Below are positions 48,085-60,097 of a stretch of DNA of 64,000 bases, in pieces. Numbering within the stretch: the stretch's first letter is position 1; the number at the start of each line of letters is the position of its first letter. The DNA comes from Sipunculus nudus (Eukaryota; Annelida; Sipuncula; Golfingiida; Sipunculidae): NCBI GenBank assembly GCA_026874595.1, contig CM049310.1:81454556-81518555 (forward strand), written 5' to 3'. Position numbers and translations under genes: made by a program. The notes beneath the pieces were generated by a model, which saw nothing but the letters and a program-made list of their open reading frames with translations, ran no database searches and had not been told where the DNA came from.

Positions 48085-48180
48085 TTACCAGCGCCTGAGG
48101 TAATCTGAACTCGATTTCACATAACCGGGGATAATTTGTAATCGGAGTAATCTTAAATTTTACACCGGTGTGGGCACCCA
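48085..48180. repeat. ATCGAT-subrepeat element, fragment (copy 4)
   Basis: GAGGTAATCTGAACTCGATT, CACATAACCGGGGATAATTT and GTAATCGGAGTAATCTTAAA are two to three right-end-type units. No core or opposite end was found. Confidence 0.45.
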
Positions 48181-49006
48181 TGTGTCAGCTACATTTTTTA
48201 AGTCAAGCAAATGTATTCCAAGTCTCATTATACTATCATATAACACACTTGCTTATAAAGATTTATCAATATAGATCTAGTCAAAACTGAACCATATTCT
48301 TGAAATGAAAATCATATATTTCTATTTATTTATTTTTCCACACACACAAACACACGCAACATGAGATTGTGTGATTTATTCAAAAGCTATTGACACATCT
48401 GTGATCACTGTCAACTTGGCAGTGTCGTCAACCAAAGGAAAAACCACTGTGATTTAAATTCTAGATCTCATCAAAAGCTTAGTAGTTCTGATCCTGTCAA
48501 TCACAAAGTTTAAGGGAAGATTTAAAACAACATGTAATGCTAGATTTAAGTCATTTCAGAATGTTGCACCAGCCAATCACATCACGGCCCATTTTCCGTC
48601 CTGTCTTCTGCAAGAGGTCGATTTTACTCAAAACTAACCTCCCCCTGTTAGGCACTGAGGGACGGCCGGAGCTATTAACCTCAACATTCAAACTTTAAGT
48701 AAACTGCTTGCATTAACATTTCACTTTCGCATGCTTACAAAATATAACCTATACCGTAAAGTCTTTATCACAAAATACCCCTTTTATGTTATTTGCCTTG
48801 AAATAATTCTAATCCAGAGTACTTGAACGGCGTACATTGCCCTCTTCACGACATTTATATCTACATTGTTACGAAGACAAATTGTTCAGTGGAAAAAACA
48901 TTGAGCCGATCCCGGAGTCGAACCCATGTCGGTGGCGCAAAAGTCCGGCGTACCAACCGCTTCGCTAGCGAGACAGTTCGGTCATCCTATATGTCACCCT
49001 GTGATA

Positions 49007-49017
49007 CACCCCCTCTT
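49007..49017 (-). promoter_or_regulatory. Polypurine tract, TRIM copy 2
   Basis: AAGAGGGGGTG on the minus strand directly before the 3' LTR, identical to copy 1. Confidence 0.6.
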
Positions 49018-49110
49018 AAGAGCATTCTGCTATCAGAACAAGACTAATTGTCACAGTAGTCACACTTTGGTGAGCTTATTCCCTGGGCCACAAGGTTTAC
49101 CGTCACGTTT

Positions 49111-49122
49111 GGCGAGCCCCCA
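49111..49122 (-). promoter_or_regulatory. tRNA-Pro-type primer-binding site, TRIM copy 2
   Basis: On the minus strand TGGGGGCTCGCC starts three bases after the 5' LTR end. It matches the first 12 bases of the tRNA-Pro primer-binding site of gammaretroviruses (TGGGGGCTCGTC) except for one base. Confidence 0.65.
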
Positions 49123-49290
49123 TTTTGTTACGAAAGACAAATTTTTCAGGGGAAAATACTGGGCCGTTCCGGGAGTCGAACCCATGTCGGTCAAGCTTCA
49201 CTAGTGAGACAGTTCGGTCCGCTTTTATGTCACCCCGTAGCAACGTCATCTGTGTATTTTGAAGCCGCGGTGCATTGTGGGGGTCAGATT

Positions 49291-51355
49291 GTTACTCCCA
49301 CAAACCTTAAACAGCAGAGTCGTACTCTTGTGAGTTTAATTCTGCGCAGTATGGATGCGATTCTCTCTGGTAAAAAACCCACGTGCTAATAGGTTTATCT
49401 AACCTAATCATCGGGGTAACATCGGGTAACTCCGGGACACATCGGAACAAAACTGGGTGAGGTTGCCGTGCTGTAAGTCAGCCTTAAGGTTTGGTTCGAT
49501 CCTTTTTTTTTTAAATAAATCTCACTCTCACCGATTTGACTTTGTTTTAAGGACTTGTGGCGCTGATAACTAAATCCAGTCGCACTTCGACTGAACCAAA
49601 TAAAATTTAAATCTGGCTATTATAAACAAATACCTAACAAAAAATATACATGACGACCGTTATTTGTTTCGGAAAATTTTAAAAACTGTTTTTTTTTATT
49701 GAAATTACGCTCAGACTTTTCCAGTTGTTATCATGTAGACGTTTATAATATAACGGATATTCATCGTTGCTTCATTGCCTGATTAATTCTCATTTAGTGT
49801 CGTTTTATATTTATCTATTTTTTTAGAAATTGTACTTGTCTTTATTGACAGAAAATCAGCAGGCAAATTGTACCACATTTGTTTTCCAGTATAAAAGAAA
49901 GTTTGATCTAATGCACCGACCCTTCTCTAATTAATAAAAAACAATCGTATATGGTCATATTTTTTTCTGAGATATTATAATATTACTCATTACGATTGAG
50001 TGATTTCAAACTGACGATGCGATAACTCTGGTTAAATCGACGACCGCTAATTAGACTCTAAATTCATTTATAATAAATAATTTGGAATAAGTTCACAAAT
50101 ATATAGTTTTACATCCAGTCGCATCTATTTTACAAAGGATACTTATATGAAATATTTATAACACTGATTTGTTAGCTTCATGTCTGTGGAAGAAAACTTT
50201 GTTTCATACAAAAAAGTCACGTGGCTCTTTGTAAACAAAATGACCTTCAACCATGTTTATATTTGAAGATTTTTTTCCTGGTCGGCGTCATGGGAACAGG
50301 GGTCGGCTAAATCAGAAAAGGAAATTGGTGCGTCCCGGTCCCACAGCCGTCCGACAGCTAATGCTGCCCTCAAATGGGGTTGTCCTTATATACCGTGACA
50401 TTGATTTGCAATGATGATGATGTTAATCTCATCTAGGATAATATTATTGTCTGCCAGTGTTGATTTGTTGAACACTCTAGTCCAGATCATTCTTATATCT
50501 TGAATCACAGAATTAACCTGCCCGAACGTAAAATTTACTGTAGAATTTACTGACCCCCTGGGACTGTGCATTCTTGTCACATGTCGAACTTTATTACCGG
50601 TTCTGTGTACTACCCTAAGATCAATGCGCGCTGACACGTTTTATCATAGCAACGTAGCGGCAAGTTGGCGTAAATCACACTTAATTATAAAATAAAAACC
50701 TAAATATGGAGGGAATAACCGATCGCAGACGCTATATTTTAGATTTTTCCGTTAAACACTATATCTTTCATGTTAATTCTAAGTCTTAAAATGTATAGCA
50801 TCGCAAAGCTGTTGCGGGTGATGTCATAATGATAATTCCTAGACGATCTTTAGTTTTATGTGTAAAAAACGCGGCAGTAATTATTAGGTATTAGAACTAA
50901 TTTACGAGCAGATTTGCAGCTTTAGCATTTACATTAAGCTCTCTGAACTGCTCAAGTGCTTTTCATATTTTTTAAGCAATTCATTAAAAAATTATTTTTA
51001 TTTATAATAAAAAAGTCTTGAGAGTAGGAATATAGAATTACTATAAATAAATGTCCCTGCGCTGGACCAAGGAACATTAGAAATCATATTGTGGGCGGAT
51101 AAATATAAACGTCTCTTCGCATGCTATAAGCGAATTCATCAATGTTGTCATGGTTACAAAGAAAACACATAGTTTTCGGATCACAAGTGGGCCACATATT
51201 AGTTTCATGTTCAACTGACGCACGCATTTTTATTGAGAACGTATACAAACGTACGCAGCATCTAGTTCCATTAAACAAGATCGGGGATTTGTAGCAAAGC
51301 AAGTTTGCGATGATCAAACCTGGTGATACGCAGCGTAAGCGACCGCGCATGCGCA
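49291..51355. other. Gene-free stretch
   Basis: AT-rich with no recognisable ORF; frames at 50386-50637 and 51084-51356 (minus) match nothing known to me. Confidence 0.5.
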
Positions 51356-51363
51356 ATGATGAC

Positions 51364-51541
51364 TATAAAAATCAATACCATACTCGTCATAAACTCCCCC
51401 AGTCAACAAAGCTAGGTTCAATTTGTGAGAACACCGCCGTTTAGCCGGACTGTAGCGGGGAGCTCGGCTGTCACGATTCGTTAAAGTGCACAATCTATGT
51501 ATACGCGTGGATAAGGGCCGCTTATATCCATAATCAACAAG
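51364..51541 (+). promoter_or_regulatory. Candidate promoter and first non-coding exon
   Basis: TATAAAA at 51364 follows a CpG-containing GCGCATGCGCAATG. An initiator-like CCAGTCAAC lies about 30 bp on, near 51399. The segment to 51540 is more GC- and CpG-rich than its surroundings and ends in a strong 5' splice-donor context, GTAAGAAC at 51541. No downstream coding exon was found in the window, so this is a hypothesis only. Confidence 0.25.
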
Positions 51542-51548
51542 TAAGAAC

Positions 51549-53639
51549 TTATTATATTTATTTATGTGAATATTCTACTAATCTGCAAAATTAATATGAC
51601 ATTCTCAAAGATAAATCAGCGTGGTATCCTCGTAAATCAGCTGTCTTAAGTTTTTAGTTAATATTAAGCAAGAAATAAATCTCTTGCTTTGTAAACTGTA
51701 AACCTTATTTAGTGTTTAGTATATTTAGTACTAATGGTGAATTATTGTATTTAATACAATAAGCTACAAACCTGCTGTCATTCTGTCGCCTGTTTTCCTC
51801 GCTTTGTTTCTGTTTTGTGCTGGCAAAAGATTTATTTTAAAATACAACAAACAAGGCATTAATAAATTGAACCACTTTTTAAAAGCGTCTTAGATTCCTC
51901 AGCATTGCATCATTTAATATGCCTCGATTCAGGCATGTTAATCAGGACATAGCTATATCTTTAAAAAATAGTCTGATAAATTAGGAAGTTAATTTTCTAT
52001 ATTCTATGAATACCTCAGCAAAAATGTTTATTTCCATTCCTAGGTGATAGTTTCCTAATAGCAGGAAATAATTGAGATACATTATTTTGGTTTTTGGAGA
52101 TAAATCCAAGCAACGTTTACATACCAGAATAAACTTTAAAAAATGAATGTGTTTAACTATGCAATTTCATTCATGTGGTTGTTTTCTTTAGTACAGGCGC
52201 TTGAAACCACATTGCCTTAAAGGAACATATTCATAAACAACTTATGTAAAACAATATGATTTCTTCTTTAATTATGATAGCATCTGTCAATTATCCGTTC
52301 TAAAACCTATTGCTTTCACGTGCAGCCGCACGGTGCATAATGTATTCTGTGTTTCTTCTTTCATGTTATTTCACCTTGATTAAAGGTTCCCTTCCAACTA
52401 ACTTTGGAAAAAGAATTTATGTTATTTCTGGCTTCGTCTCTGTATATATTAAAGATCTAAGGGTCATTTTGGTTGTGAAATGTTCTTATTACGCCTTCGT
52501 GAAGGATTTATGAACTTGTTTATCAACAATATGCTTGTAAACACAGCAATGTTGACAAACCGGGAAAAAAACATGTAACCTTAGGAGGTAGGCTGCATAT
52601 AAACGGCGGTAGAAAGATCAGTTGTTGCAAAAACGCCATTTACAAAGCTCTAGCTTATCTGACTCGCTGCCAGATGCTCTTGTTTTGATTATTTTAGCGG
52701 CCCCCCACATATTACAAACGCATGGGTATGAACAAAATAAGCAGCCTGTGTGCTGTGATATCCACGATTTCTGGCCTATTTATTATTCTTTTTTTCATTT
52801 CCAAGGGATAACCTTTAGTTTATAAAGGTCAGAGAGATGATTGTGCCCCTTTAAGAGTTGTGCGGAAGATCGGTCAACTCCCAAAATGGGTGCAATGATG
52901 AGTTTGCTTGGGAAACACATAATACCGCAAATATCTAATTTACCCTTAAATAGGTGTAAATCAATTTAAAACAGTTCCCTTCCCTTTATGACAACTATAA
53001 TGAACAGTAATTTGTGCATACAAAGACGCACAATGTTGAAAACCTCATTTTGCATCAGATATGGATACAACAAGAGTAGACCCGCACAGAATATTTGTCA
53101 CTTTCTGATTGGCTTTAAACAGGACATGTATAGACTGGTACAGGAAACGAATATGACAGTTAAATCACACTTTAAAAAAAAGTTGCCTAATAAATAAATG
53201 AACTAATCAGGGGCGCCTTTGGTCACAGAAATTGCAGAAATATTTTTTTAGGTGAAATACAAATTGTAGATTCGAATGGCATGAAGTAGACGCTGTTTAC
53301 GTAAGCAGGTGGACATGGCCATAATTGCCACACGGACCCTTCAATTAAAATCATGGCTGGTGTATGTTAAAAAGAAATTCTGCAGATCTAATTTATTGAT
53401 TTTCGATAAAAAAAAGTATATTAATAGTAATTTATCTCCCTCATCCGGTCTACGTGGATATGAAATTTATTACCCACACAAACATTTCTTCGGAAATTTC
53501 TTTGGAACTCCCTTCCTCGACACATTAAGTTTGCTTCTAATTTGCAGCATTTTAAAAAATTATCACGTTCGTACTTCTCCGATTTTACAATGATGTCATA
53601 ATCTTATCACACCACGAAATTGTTCTAGATGTAATCGTT
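51549..53639. other. Gene-free stretch
   Basis: AT-rich, several short unrecognised plus-strand frames (52310-52513, 52622-52825, 52988-53197, 53309-53593). Confidence 0.5.
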
Positions 53640-53890
53640 GCTCTTACCGCTGTTTGTACCGTCCCTTTTATTAATTTTATGATATTATCATTCCTTTGTA
53701 ATGATTTTACAGTCTCATTATGTCTTTTATATTTTCGCATTGTACATGTACTTTATGTATTTTTATTATCATGTTCCATTGTTTATAATATCTTGTATAT
53801 CTTGTAGGGGGGCCCTGCTTATAACAGAATTCTTATTCTGGTACAGGCCACCCTTCGCAATATTACAATAAATAAATAATAAATAAATTC
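53640..53890 (+). repeat. Probable LINE 3' tail
   Basis: T-rich sequence containing GGGGGGCCCTGCTTATAACA and GGCCACCCTTCGCAATATTA runs into an AATAAATAAATAATAAATAA tail at about 53867-53888. A short A-rich tandem tail is typical of CR1/L2/RTE-like LINE insertions. No RT sequence precedes it. Confidence 0.4.
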
Positions 53891-56814
53891 GACGGAGGCG
53901 GCCTTGGTTGAAGCCCAGTTAGCCCCAGCCCGCCTGAACCCTCCATCGCGGAAGATTTTAAAACTATTTTTTTATGTAAGAAACACTATATACAAATATG
54001 AATGGGTTTAAATAAAACTATAAAAAGAACTTTAGAGTTAGCTAGGTTAAATATATTTTAAGTGAAATTAAATGGTTTGTTAGCTGGTTATGATTTAAGT
54101 CCGTTGGTCTTTGCTGGTAACTAATCCTGAACTTTCTTGATAGAATAAATCTACTGATTAATCGTACCATAATAAATGAATTAATTTAACCTGTTAAGAA
54201 AAATAACTATGAAAAAAATCATTGAAGAATTATCCTTACTCAATTAGACAAGTCAGAAATATTAACGGCACGATAAGACGGGTGCTTTGATCGTTTCTCT
54301 CATTTACAATAGAAAACAAATCGTTAATATATGTGGATAAAATATAATCAACCTAATATCAAAGATGGTTTTTTTTTCAATATTACCTCCTGAGTATACA
54401 AAATGTGTAATGAAGGAAGTTATAGGACAATATATCTCAATTTTACTCAGCTAATTAATTTTACACATAAAAAATACTGATGAGTATCATTAGATGTTTT
54501 CCGAACTCACCAAGGGTTAGAGTCTTTTTGCCCCGGAGTGAAAGGTTTTCGCTATCATAATTGGATATTGCCCCTATATTTGTGATTGTGTGGGATTAAT
54601 TGGGATTATATACAAGGATTAGGATCACACATCACAAGCTTTCAGAGAGTTAGTCTAGAAACTGCACTGATGAAGATTTAGGCGTTCCATGAACAGTAGT
54701 TTAGAAAGTCACCGGTTGGCGTGGTCATTAAATAAGACCAAAGTCAAGCTCTCATTGTTTTAGTTAAGACCACGGCTGCCTTGGGCTGCTAATAACACCT
54801 CTCATACATCAAAGCAATGGGGACCCTTTCATAGTTTTTTTTTCATCGTGTATTTGTTTCTGAAAAGGGATTAGCGGAAGTCGGTAAAAGGTTTTAAGGA
54901 AACTGTAGACTCTCAAAAAGTTCCCTTTCCTCTATGTGAAAAAAAGTGTTTGAAAGTTAAAAGTATTAATAAACATAGTATGAATGTTTAATGGACCTTT
55001 CTGCACGGGCATGCGCACTGTAAGTAACGGTTGTCTGCTGGTCCTTCGAGCTATCATTGCCGGTTTAATTATTGGAAGCAGATACACGCCACAGGCAAAA
55101 GCAGGATCCCACCTCTAATGATTCTTTTACCTTCGTCACTTGAGATATAGCAATAAGTCCCTTTTCCCATTGATAAAACGGACCCAAACTGATAGTTTCA
55201 ATCGTCGCCAGGCGATGTCGCTAGGATTGAGGAAAAGGTCATTGTGAGACTGTGTAAAAACTACTGATCCAATTAACTTAAAATTCTGTGGAGCGGTGCA
55301 ACAATGATCGTGGAGGACTCCGTTAAAGGAAGGTCTACTGACTTACTTATAGAAATTGTGATTTCAGCCGTACTCTGTGTTTTAATGAAACTTCACATAA
55401 TACATGCTATGAAAAGTTCCTATAAAGACCTCTATGGAGAAAATTAAACTTTTTTAAATTTAATTAAATGCAAAATCTGGTTCTTTTAATTTGTTTAAAA
55501 TATCCTTGTTTTACATGTTTTGATAACAGTCAGTGTCCACTCCAGTGGACATAAAAGTTTCTATAAAAGGTTCAACAGTTTATCTTTATTCAATATTCCT
55601 TTTTTTTATATTTTGCATTTATATAGGGCAATATGGCTCTAGAGCGCTTCACAATTGATATTATATATTACTAAGAAAGCCATATGTGAAAATACCTGAA
55701 CCATAACAATTACCATACAGATTACTGGCACCAGGTAAATCTTAGGTTAAAATTTACTAAACGCTTTAGTAAGGCCGTAAATTTTTTTTTTATTATTTTT
55801 AATTTTTAAATTTCAAGAAGAAAAAGGGCATTTTTAACAGTGACCAAGAATCCCATTGTTCTGAATGAAAGCGGCAAAGGTCAAGCTCTATCTGTAAGAT
55901 TGAACGATTTTAGTTGTACGGACATTTAGCCTAATTGTAGAAACTTTTAGAGAGATCGTATGAAAATAAGCGGGGATTTTGCCCATTCACCATTCAAGAA
56001 ATGATTCATGTACTTTTTTTCAAGGGAATTTAAAATATTTGCTTGGCAATATCCATTGGAACAGGTATAATATTCGCTGGAATTTAAGCTTGGATTTATA
56101 GAATTGTTTATGTAGAAGCTGTTAGTAAACATGACGCCCGAATGAATAACCACGTGACCGGAAACACGTCAGATATAGGAATAGATCCCTTAAAGTACTG
56201 CTCAGGATAAGTTTCGCTTGGCGGGGGTGTGCGCTCTACTGGGCTCCATTCTTGTTCTAACCTAAGATCATCATTTGAAATGCAGATGATTGATGTGAGG
56301 TTGCCCATCCAAGACGCAGTTTTCTTCGCTGCTTCAAAGAATAAAATATTCTAAGCTTTCTATGTGATGAAATTTCGGTAAGAATTGTTTTTTAACAATT
56401 CTTTAACACTCTTACAATGTAGGACTTAAAATAAAAGAGTAGATATTAATAAATTAAAATTCCAGCTTGGGCCTTCTTGAAATTTAAGTGCTTCAGTCAA
56501 ATTATAAAAAAAATACGCCTTATTGTCATTGATACCCAAAAAAATATCCAGTAAGCTGAAAGCACAATTACTTAAATCGTACATTTGATAATGACAAACG
56601 TCAAGTAAAGCATGCGCTGTTTTGAGCTTTTAAAAAGTCTTGGCATGGTTGTAGCTCGACAGTGCATTTCTAAGTTCATGAAACATCGGATCATGGAAAA
56701 TACTGTCCTTTAGGACATTCTTATTTTTTTAATTCACTTTTTTTAAATGTTGTTGGCCAATACCCGCCTCCTGGATCCGTGCCTGAGCTGACTATGATTA
56801 TGATTATGATTATG
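53891..56814. other. Gene-free stretch
   Basis: AT-rich, no recognisable ORF or repeat partner. Confidence 0.5.
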
Positions 56815-57110
56815 ACTGTCCTTGCTCCTATTTTGAACGGCTTGTGATTTCTCTTCTCTTTTCCTTTTGTTTTGTTTTTGCTATGAACGACTTATTATCT
56901 ATAACCTTCGTTTTTCCTCTGCTTTCTAATATTATGAGTGACTAAATTTTTCCTTTCGTTTGTTTTTTTTTCTTTTATTTTCTATTACTATGAACGACCT
57001 TACGTAACTTTTCTTTGTTTTTCCCTTTCTTTTATATTATTTTAAAAAAAAGAATATTGATTTCTTTTTCTTTTTTCTTTTTTTTTTAAATTTTTATGAA
57101 CGACAAATTA
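56815..57110. repeat. Pyrimidine-rich degenerate repeat with TATGAACGAC units
   Basis: TATGAACGAC or close variants recur near 56882, 56933 (TATGAGTGAC), 56987 and 57096, separated by T/C-rich runs of 40-100 bp. A purine-rich stretch at 58795-58945 reads like an inverted relative. Confidence 0.55.
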
Positions 57111-57244
57111 TTCCAGCTCGGCAATGACAAAAAAACTACACTCATAAAATAACAAAAAAATAATCCTTACAGCAATGACATGCTTTCCTTTTTACGCCAT
57201 ACTTTAAAGTCATTATAGAAATGAGTCTTACAACATACGGGACT

Positions 57245-57634
57245 TGCCCGCTAGAAGTTCATGAAACGTAAATTCAAGTCACGTAGGCTTAACGCTTTTT
57301 CATAATGATACATACAGAGTCATGAGAAACCCCGTGTTCGCCGTACATTGCTCTGACTATTATTTCATCTAAAAAGTAGGAAAGGGCCCCTGGAGCCTGT
57401 CACAATATAACTTTGGGTTCTTGCACTCTCACCGTGGCACTTCAAACTGTATCAGTAAATAATTCACACAATCATTTCCTAATGTGGTTTAATCAAGTTC
57501 CATTTCCTTTGAAAAGCAAATAATTGTGCAAAAGTCAAGAAACATGCACGTAGATGAAGGTGAATATAATGTATCAGTTAGCTTGTGAGTAGAGCAGTGA
57601 ATGAACAGTTGAGGAAATGTAGATGACAAATACA
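57245..57634. repeat. 390-bp duplicated segment, copy 1
   Basis: From TGCCCGCTAGAAGTTCATGA to ATGACAAATACA it matches 59696-60087 in direct orientation over its whole length, with scattered substitutions and a few 1-2 base indels (roughly 90% identity by eye). Shared landmarks include CACTCTCACCGTGGCACTTC and TAGCTTGTGAGTAGAGCAGT. No coding content. Confidence 0.85.
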
Positions 57635-58041
57635 GATTTGATATAGAATATATATAAATAAAAATAACACTTGGTACTGACATGCCAATTATGAAGAGTA
57701 TTTATGCTTGTTAGCAACGATTGTCGTGCTTTTCTTAACAGGGTATCGAAGGAAGTGGCTCTCCTGGTTACAAAATATTATTTAGGCAGAACATTAAAAA
57801 TCCTAAAGATATTATTGTATGCTACTCTAGGCTTGACATGGGGACCCTGCCTATAGCGACACCACAGGCTAGAGACTTATGAGTCCTCGAACGTCAAATC
57901 AGGATGTTATCTTGTGGTAGTCAGTAAAAGCAGTTAGTCGCATAAGGACATATGTCTATGTGCATGTTTGTGCCTTTACATTTAAAGTACCAGTGTGACA
58001 GTGCAGTACAGTGCAAGAACAAGTCTTTTTATGATAGAACC

Positions 58042-58215
58042 GGCTTTCGTGGTCTAGGGTTAGAGCACGGGGATCTAGGCCGGCAGAATTCGTATGTTCG
58101 AATCTCAGTCGAGGAGCGGTGAGATTTTTCACGGTCGGTCCCCACCCGGGGTGAGCTCTCTGCAAGCTTAATGGGGAGACTGTGCCCTACAGTCGTGTTT
58201 CTGTCACAAGCGGGT
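58042..58215 (+). mobile_element. tRNA-derived SINE (family B), copy 2
   Basis: GGCTTTCGTGGTCTAGGGTT (A-box region) and ATGTTCGAATCTCAGTCGAG (B-box region), then a body with GTGAGATTTTTCACGGTCGG, CCCACCCGGGG and AAGCTTAATGGGGAGACTGT. Head and body match the minus-strand copy at 35215-35363. Confidence 0.75.
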
Positions 58216-58309
58216 GCGCCTAACCTAGCAATAGGGATGACACACATGCACACAGGACCCGCAGGAGTGGTACATCAAGTCCGATTGACACCAGGATTAT
58301 CGGGTGTAA

Positions 58310-58327
58310 CCCCCCCCCCCCCCCCCC
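58310..58327. repeat. Poly-C run (18)
   Basis: Uninterrupted C homopolymer about 95 bp after the SINE. Confidence 0.95.
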
Positions 58328-58794
58328 GTGTTACGTAGTTCGAAACCGGGACGGAATTCTGCAGAAGTACTCAAGCATTAAAAATGGAAGCGGTTACCTC
58401 CAAGCAGAAAAAAATATATAAAATAAAGTTTTATTATGACAGGTCCAGGGGCTTCATACTTCATGGATGAAATAATGGTCAGAGCGATATAAGATGGACA
58501 TACCCCATAGCACTAATTTCTCAATGTTTAACCTTTTGAAGAAAAAAAAAACCTCTAAACCTTCGTGACTTCAATCACATAATCGTAAACCTCTAACGGA
58601 CAAGTCCCATCTACTACAAGGCTCAATTTAAAATGGCTTTAAAGTATGACCAAGAACTGAAGGCTTGTCAGTCCTGTACTAAGCGTTCATTCGATTTTGT
58701 TTTCTAGCATTTGTTATTTTATGAGTATATTTTTTTTCATCGCTACAAGACTTGACCTCCTCTGTGCCGAGAAGAATGTGCACAGCGAACCAAA

Positions 58795-58945
58795 AGAAGA
58801 AAGGGAATAATATAAAAAGAAAAGAAATATAAAGTCATTTCATGGTAATGAAAAACAAAAGGGAATCAAGAAAAAAAAAAGAAAAAGTTGCTCCTAATAA
58901 AAGAAAGAAAAAACGAAAGATAGGAAATTTTAAATCGTTCATATC
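58795..58945. repeat. Purine-rich stretch, possible inverted partner of 56815-57110
   Basis: A-rich sequence with AAAACAAAAGGGAATC. Its reverse complement contains ATGAACGATTTAAAATTTCC and CCTTTTGTTTTTCATTACCA, resembling the TATGAACGAC units. The lysine-rich frame at 58842-59084 is low complexity. Confidence 0.35.
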
Positions 58946-59695
58946 GATAGAAAACAAAAGAAAAACATATATATTAGTTATTGGTATCTCTTTGTCCTAT
59001 AATTTTTGCAAACCCTCAGGTGCGGTGAAACCGGTAAAAAAAGTTACGAAGATCAATATTAGCCACTTCCTTTTTTCATCGTAACCATACATTACGCCTT
59101 ATGAGGAGGTACGCCTTATCAGATGGTACTCCGCATTCAATGTGTTATACGCCATGGATACCAGTTTTACCACCAGAATGTACGTTAAAGACCTTTTAAA
59201 TAGCGGCCAGACTGTTGTAATTCTCTTCTTCTTATTTTGTCAAAATGCAACATTCGTCAACTTCGTTTCGTCCAAAACAATGTATGAGGCTTTATCGCCA
59301 AATCTAGGAAGCGGTCTTCGATCACACCAGTCCTCAGACTACTGCATTGGCCCCCCATCCCACAACGTAATGTATATACAGTTCCTCCTCACATTGATGT
59401 GTCTACTGGACTAGCGTCACCTTATGTCTCCCAGAGTCCCCTTTTATACACAATACTCAAGCTCCCTATGGTCTTCTTCAGCAACATTGAATAGGTACCA
59501 CGATTCCACACACAATTTATTGGCACTAGGGATGACTCGGTTGACGACCCACAACCTTTCAAAAGCTACATGAAGTTTCACTGTCATCCAACAATTCAAA
59601 CTGCTTTGAGATAGTTCCTTTTTGTGGAGACATTTAGAAACTGCTGCTTTCTGGAGACTCGGTATTTTTATTTTTTTATGAATATTATTATTATT

Positions 59696-60087
59696 TGCCC
59701 GCTTGAGGTTCATGAAACGTAGATTCAAGTCACGTAGGCTTAACGCTTTTTCATAACAATGAATACAGAGTCATGAGAAACCCCGTGTTCGTCTTGCATT
59801 GTTCTGACCATTATTTTATCCAAAAAGTAGGAAAAAGTCCCTGACCCCTGTCACAATATAACTTTGGGTTTTTGCACTCTCACCGTGGCACTTCAAACTG
59901 TATCAGCAAATAATTCACACAATCATTTCCTAATGTGGCTTAATCATGTTCCATTTCCCTTGAAAAAGCAAAAAAATTGTGCAATAGTCAAGATATATGC
60001 ATGTAGATTAAGGTGAATATAATGTAACAGCTAGCTTGTGAGTAGAGCAGTGGATTTTTAGTTGAGTACATGTAGATGACAAATACA
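59696..60087. repeat. 390-bp duplicated segment, copy 2
   Basis: Direct-orientation partner of 57245-57634, 2.45 kb downstream. The truncated long LTR (copy C) starts 11 bp after its end. Confidence 0.85.
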
Positions 60088-60097
60088 CTTCGTATGG

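Larger units (their letters stand above)
48867..49242 (-). mobile_element. TRIM with tRNA-like LTRs, copy 2
   Basis: 376 bp in reverse orientation. Element 5' LTR is 49126-49242 (117 bp, missing the segment from the A box to the anticodon-like part); 3' LTR is 48867-49006 (140 bp, keeps GCTAGCGAAGCGGTTGG and GGGTTCGACTCCGGG). The internal region is 119 bp. PBS and purine tract lie at the correct junctions. ACAT (48863-48866) and ACGT (49243-49246) fit a 4-bp target duplication with one mutation. The outer terminus reads TGCTAC, and the inner 3' LTR start TATCAC, both one or two changes from TGTTAC. No ORF. Confidence 0.75.
48560..49290. repeat. Dispersed repeat D, copy 3, split by a TRIM
   Basis: Left part 48560-48866 follows the other D copies (GGCACTGAGGGACGGCCGGA, GTACTTGAACGGCGTACATT, GCCCTCTTCACGACATTTAT). 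After the TRIM the homology resumes with TCATCTGTGTATTTTGAAGC (49247 on), matching the joint found uninterrupted at about 13520-13545 and 19937-19957. Confidence 0.65.

Noticed and set aside
48823-49389. Plus-strand ORFs of 61-92 codons
   Set aside because: They read through the TRIM in antisense; similar text appears at 17531-18113 because the same element lies there.
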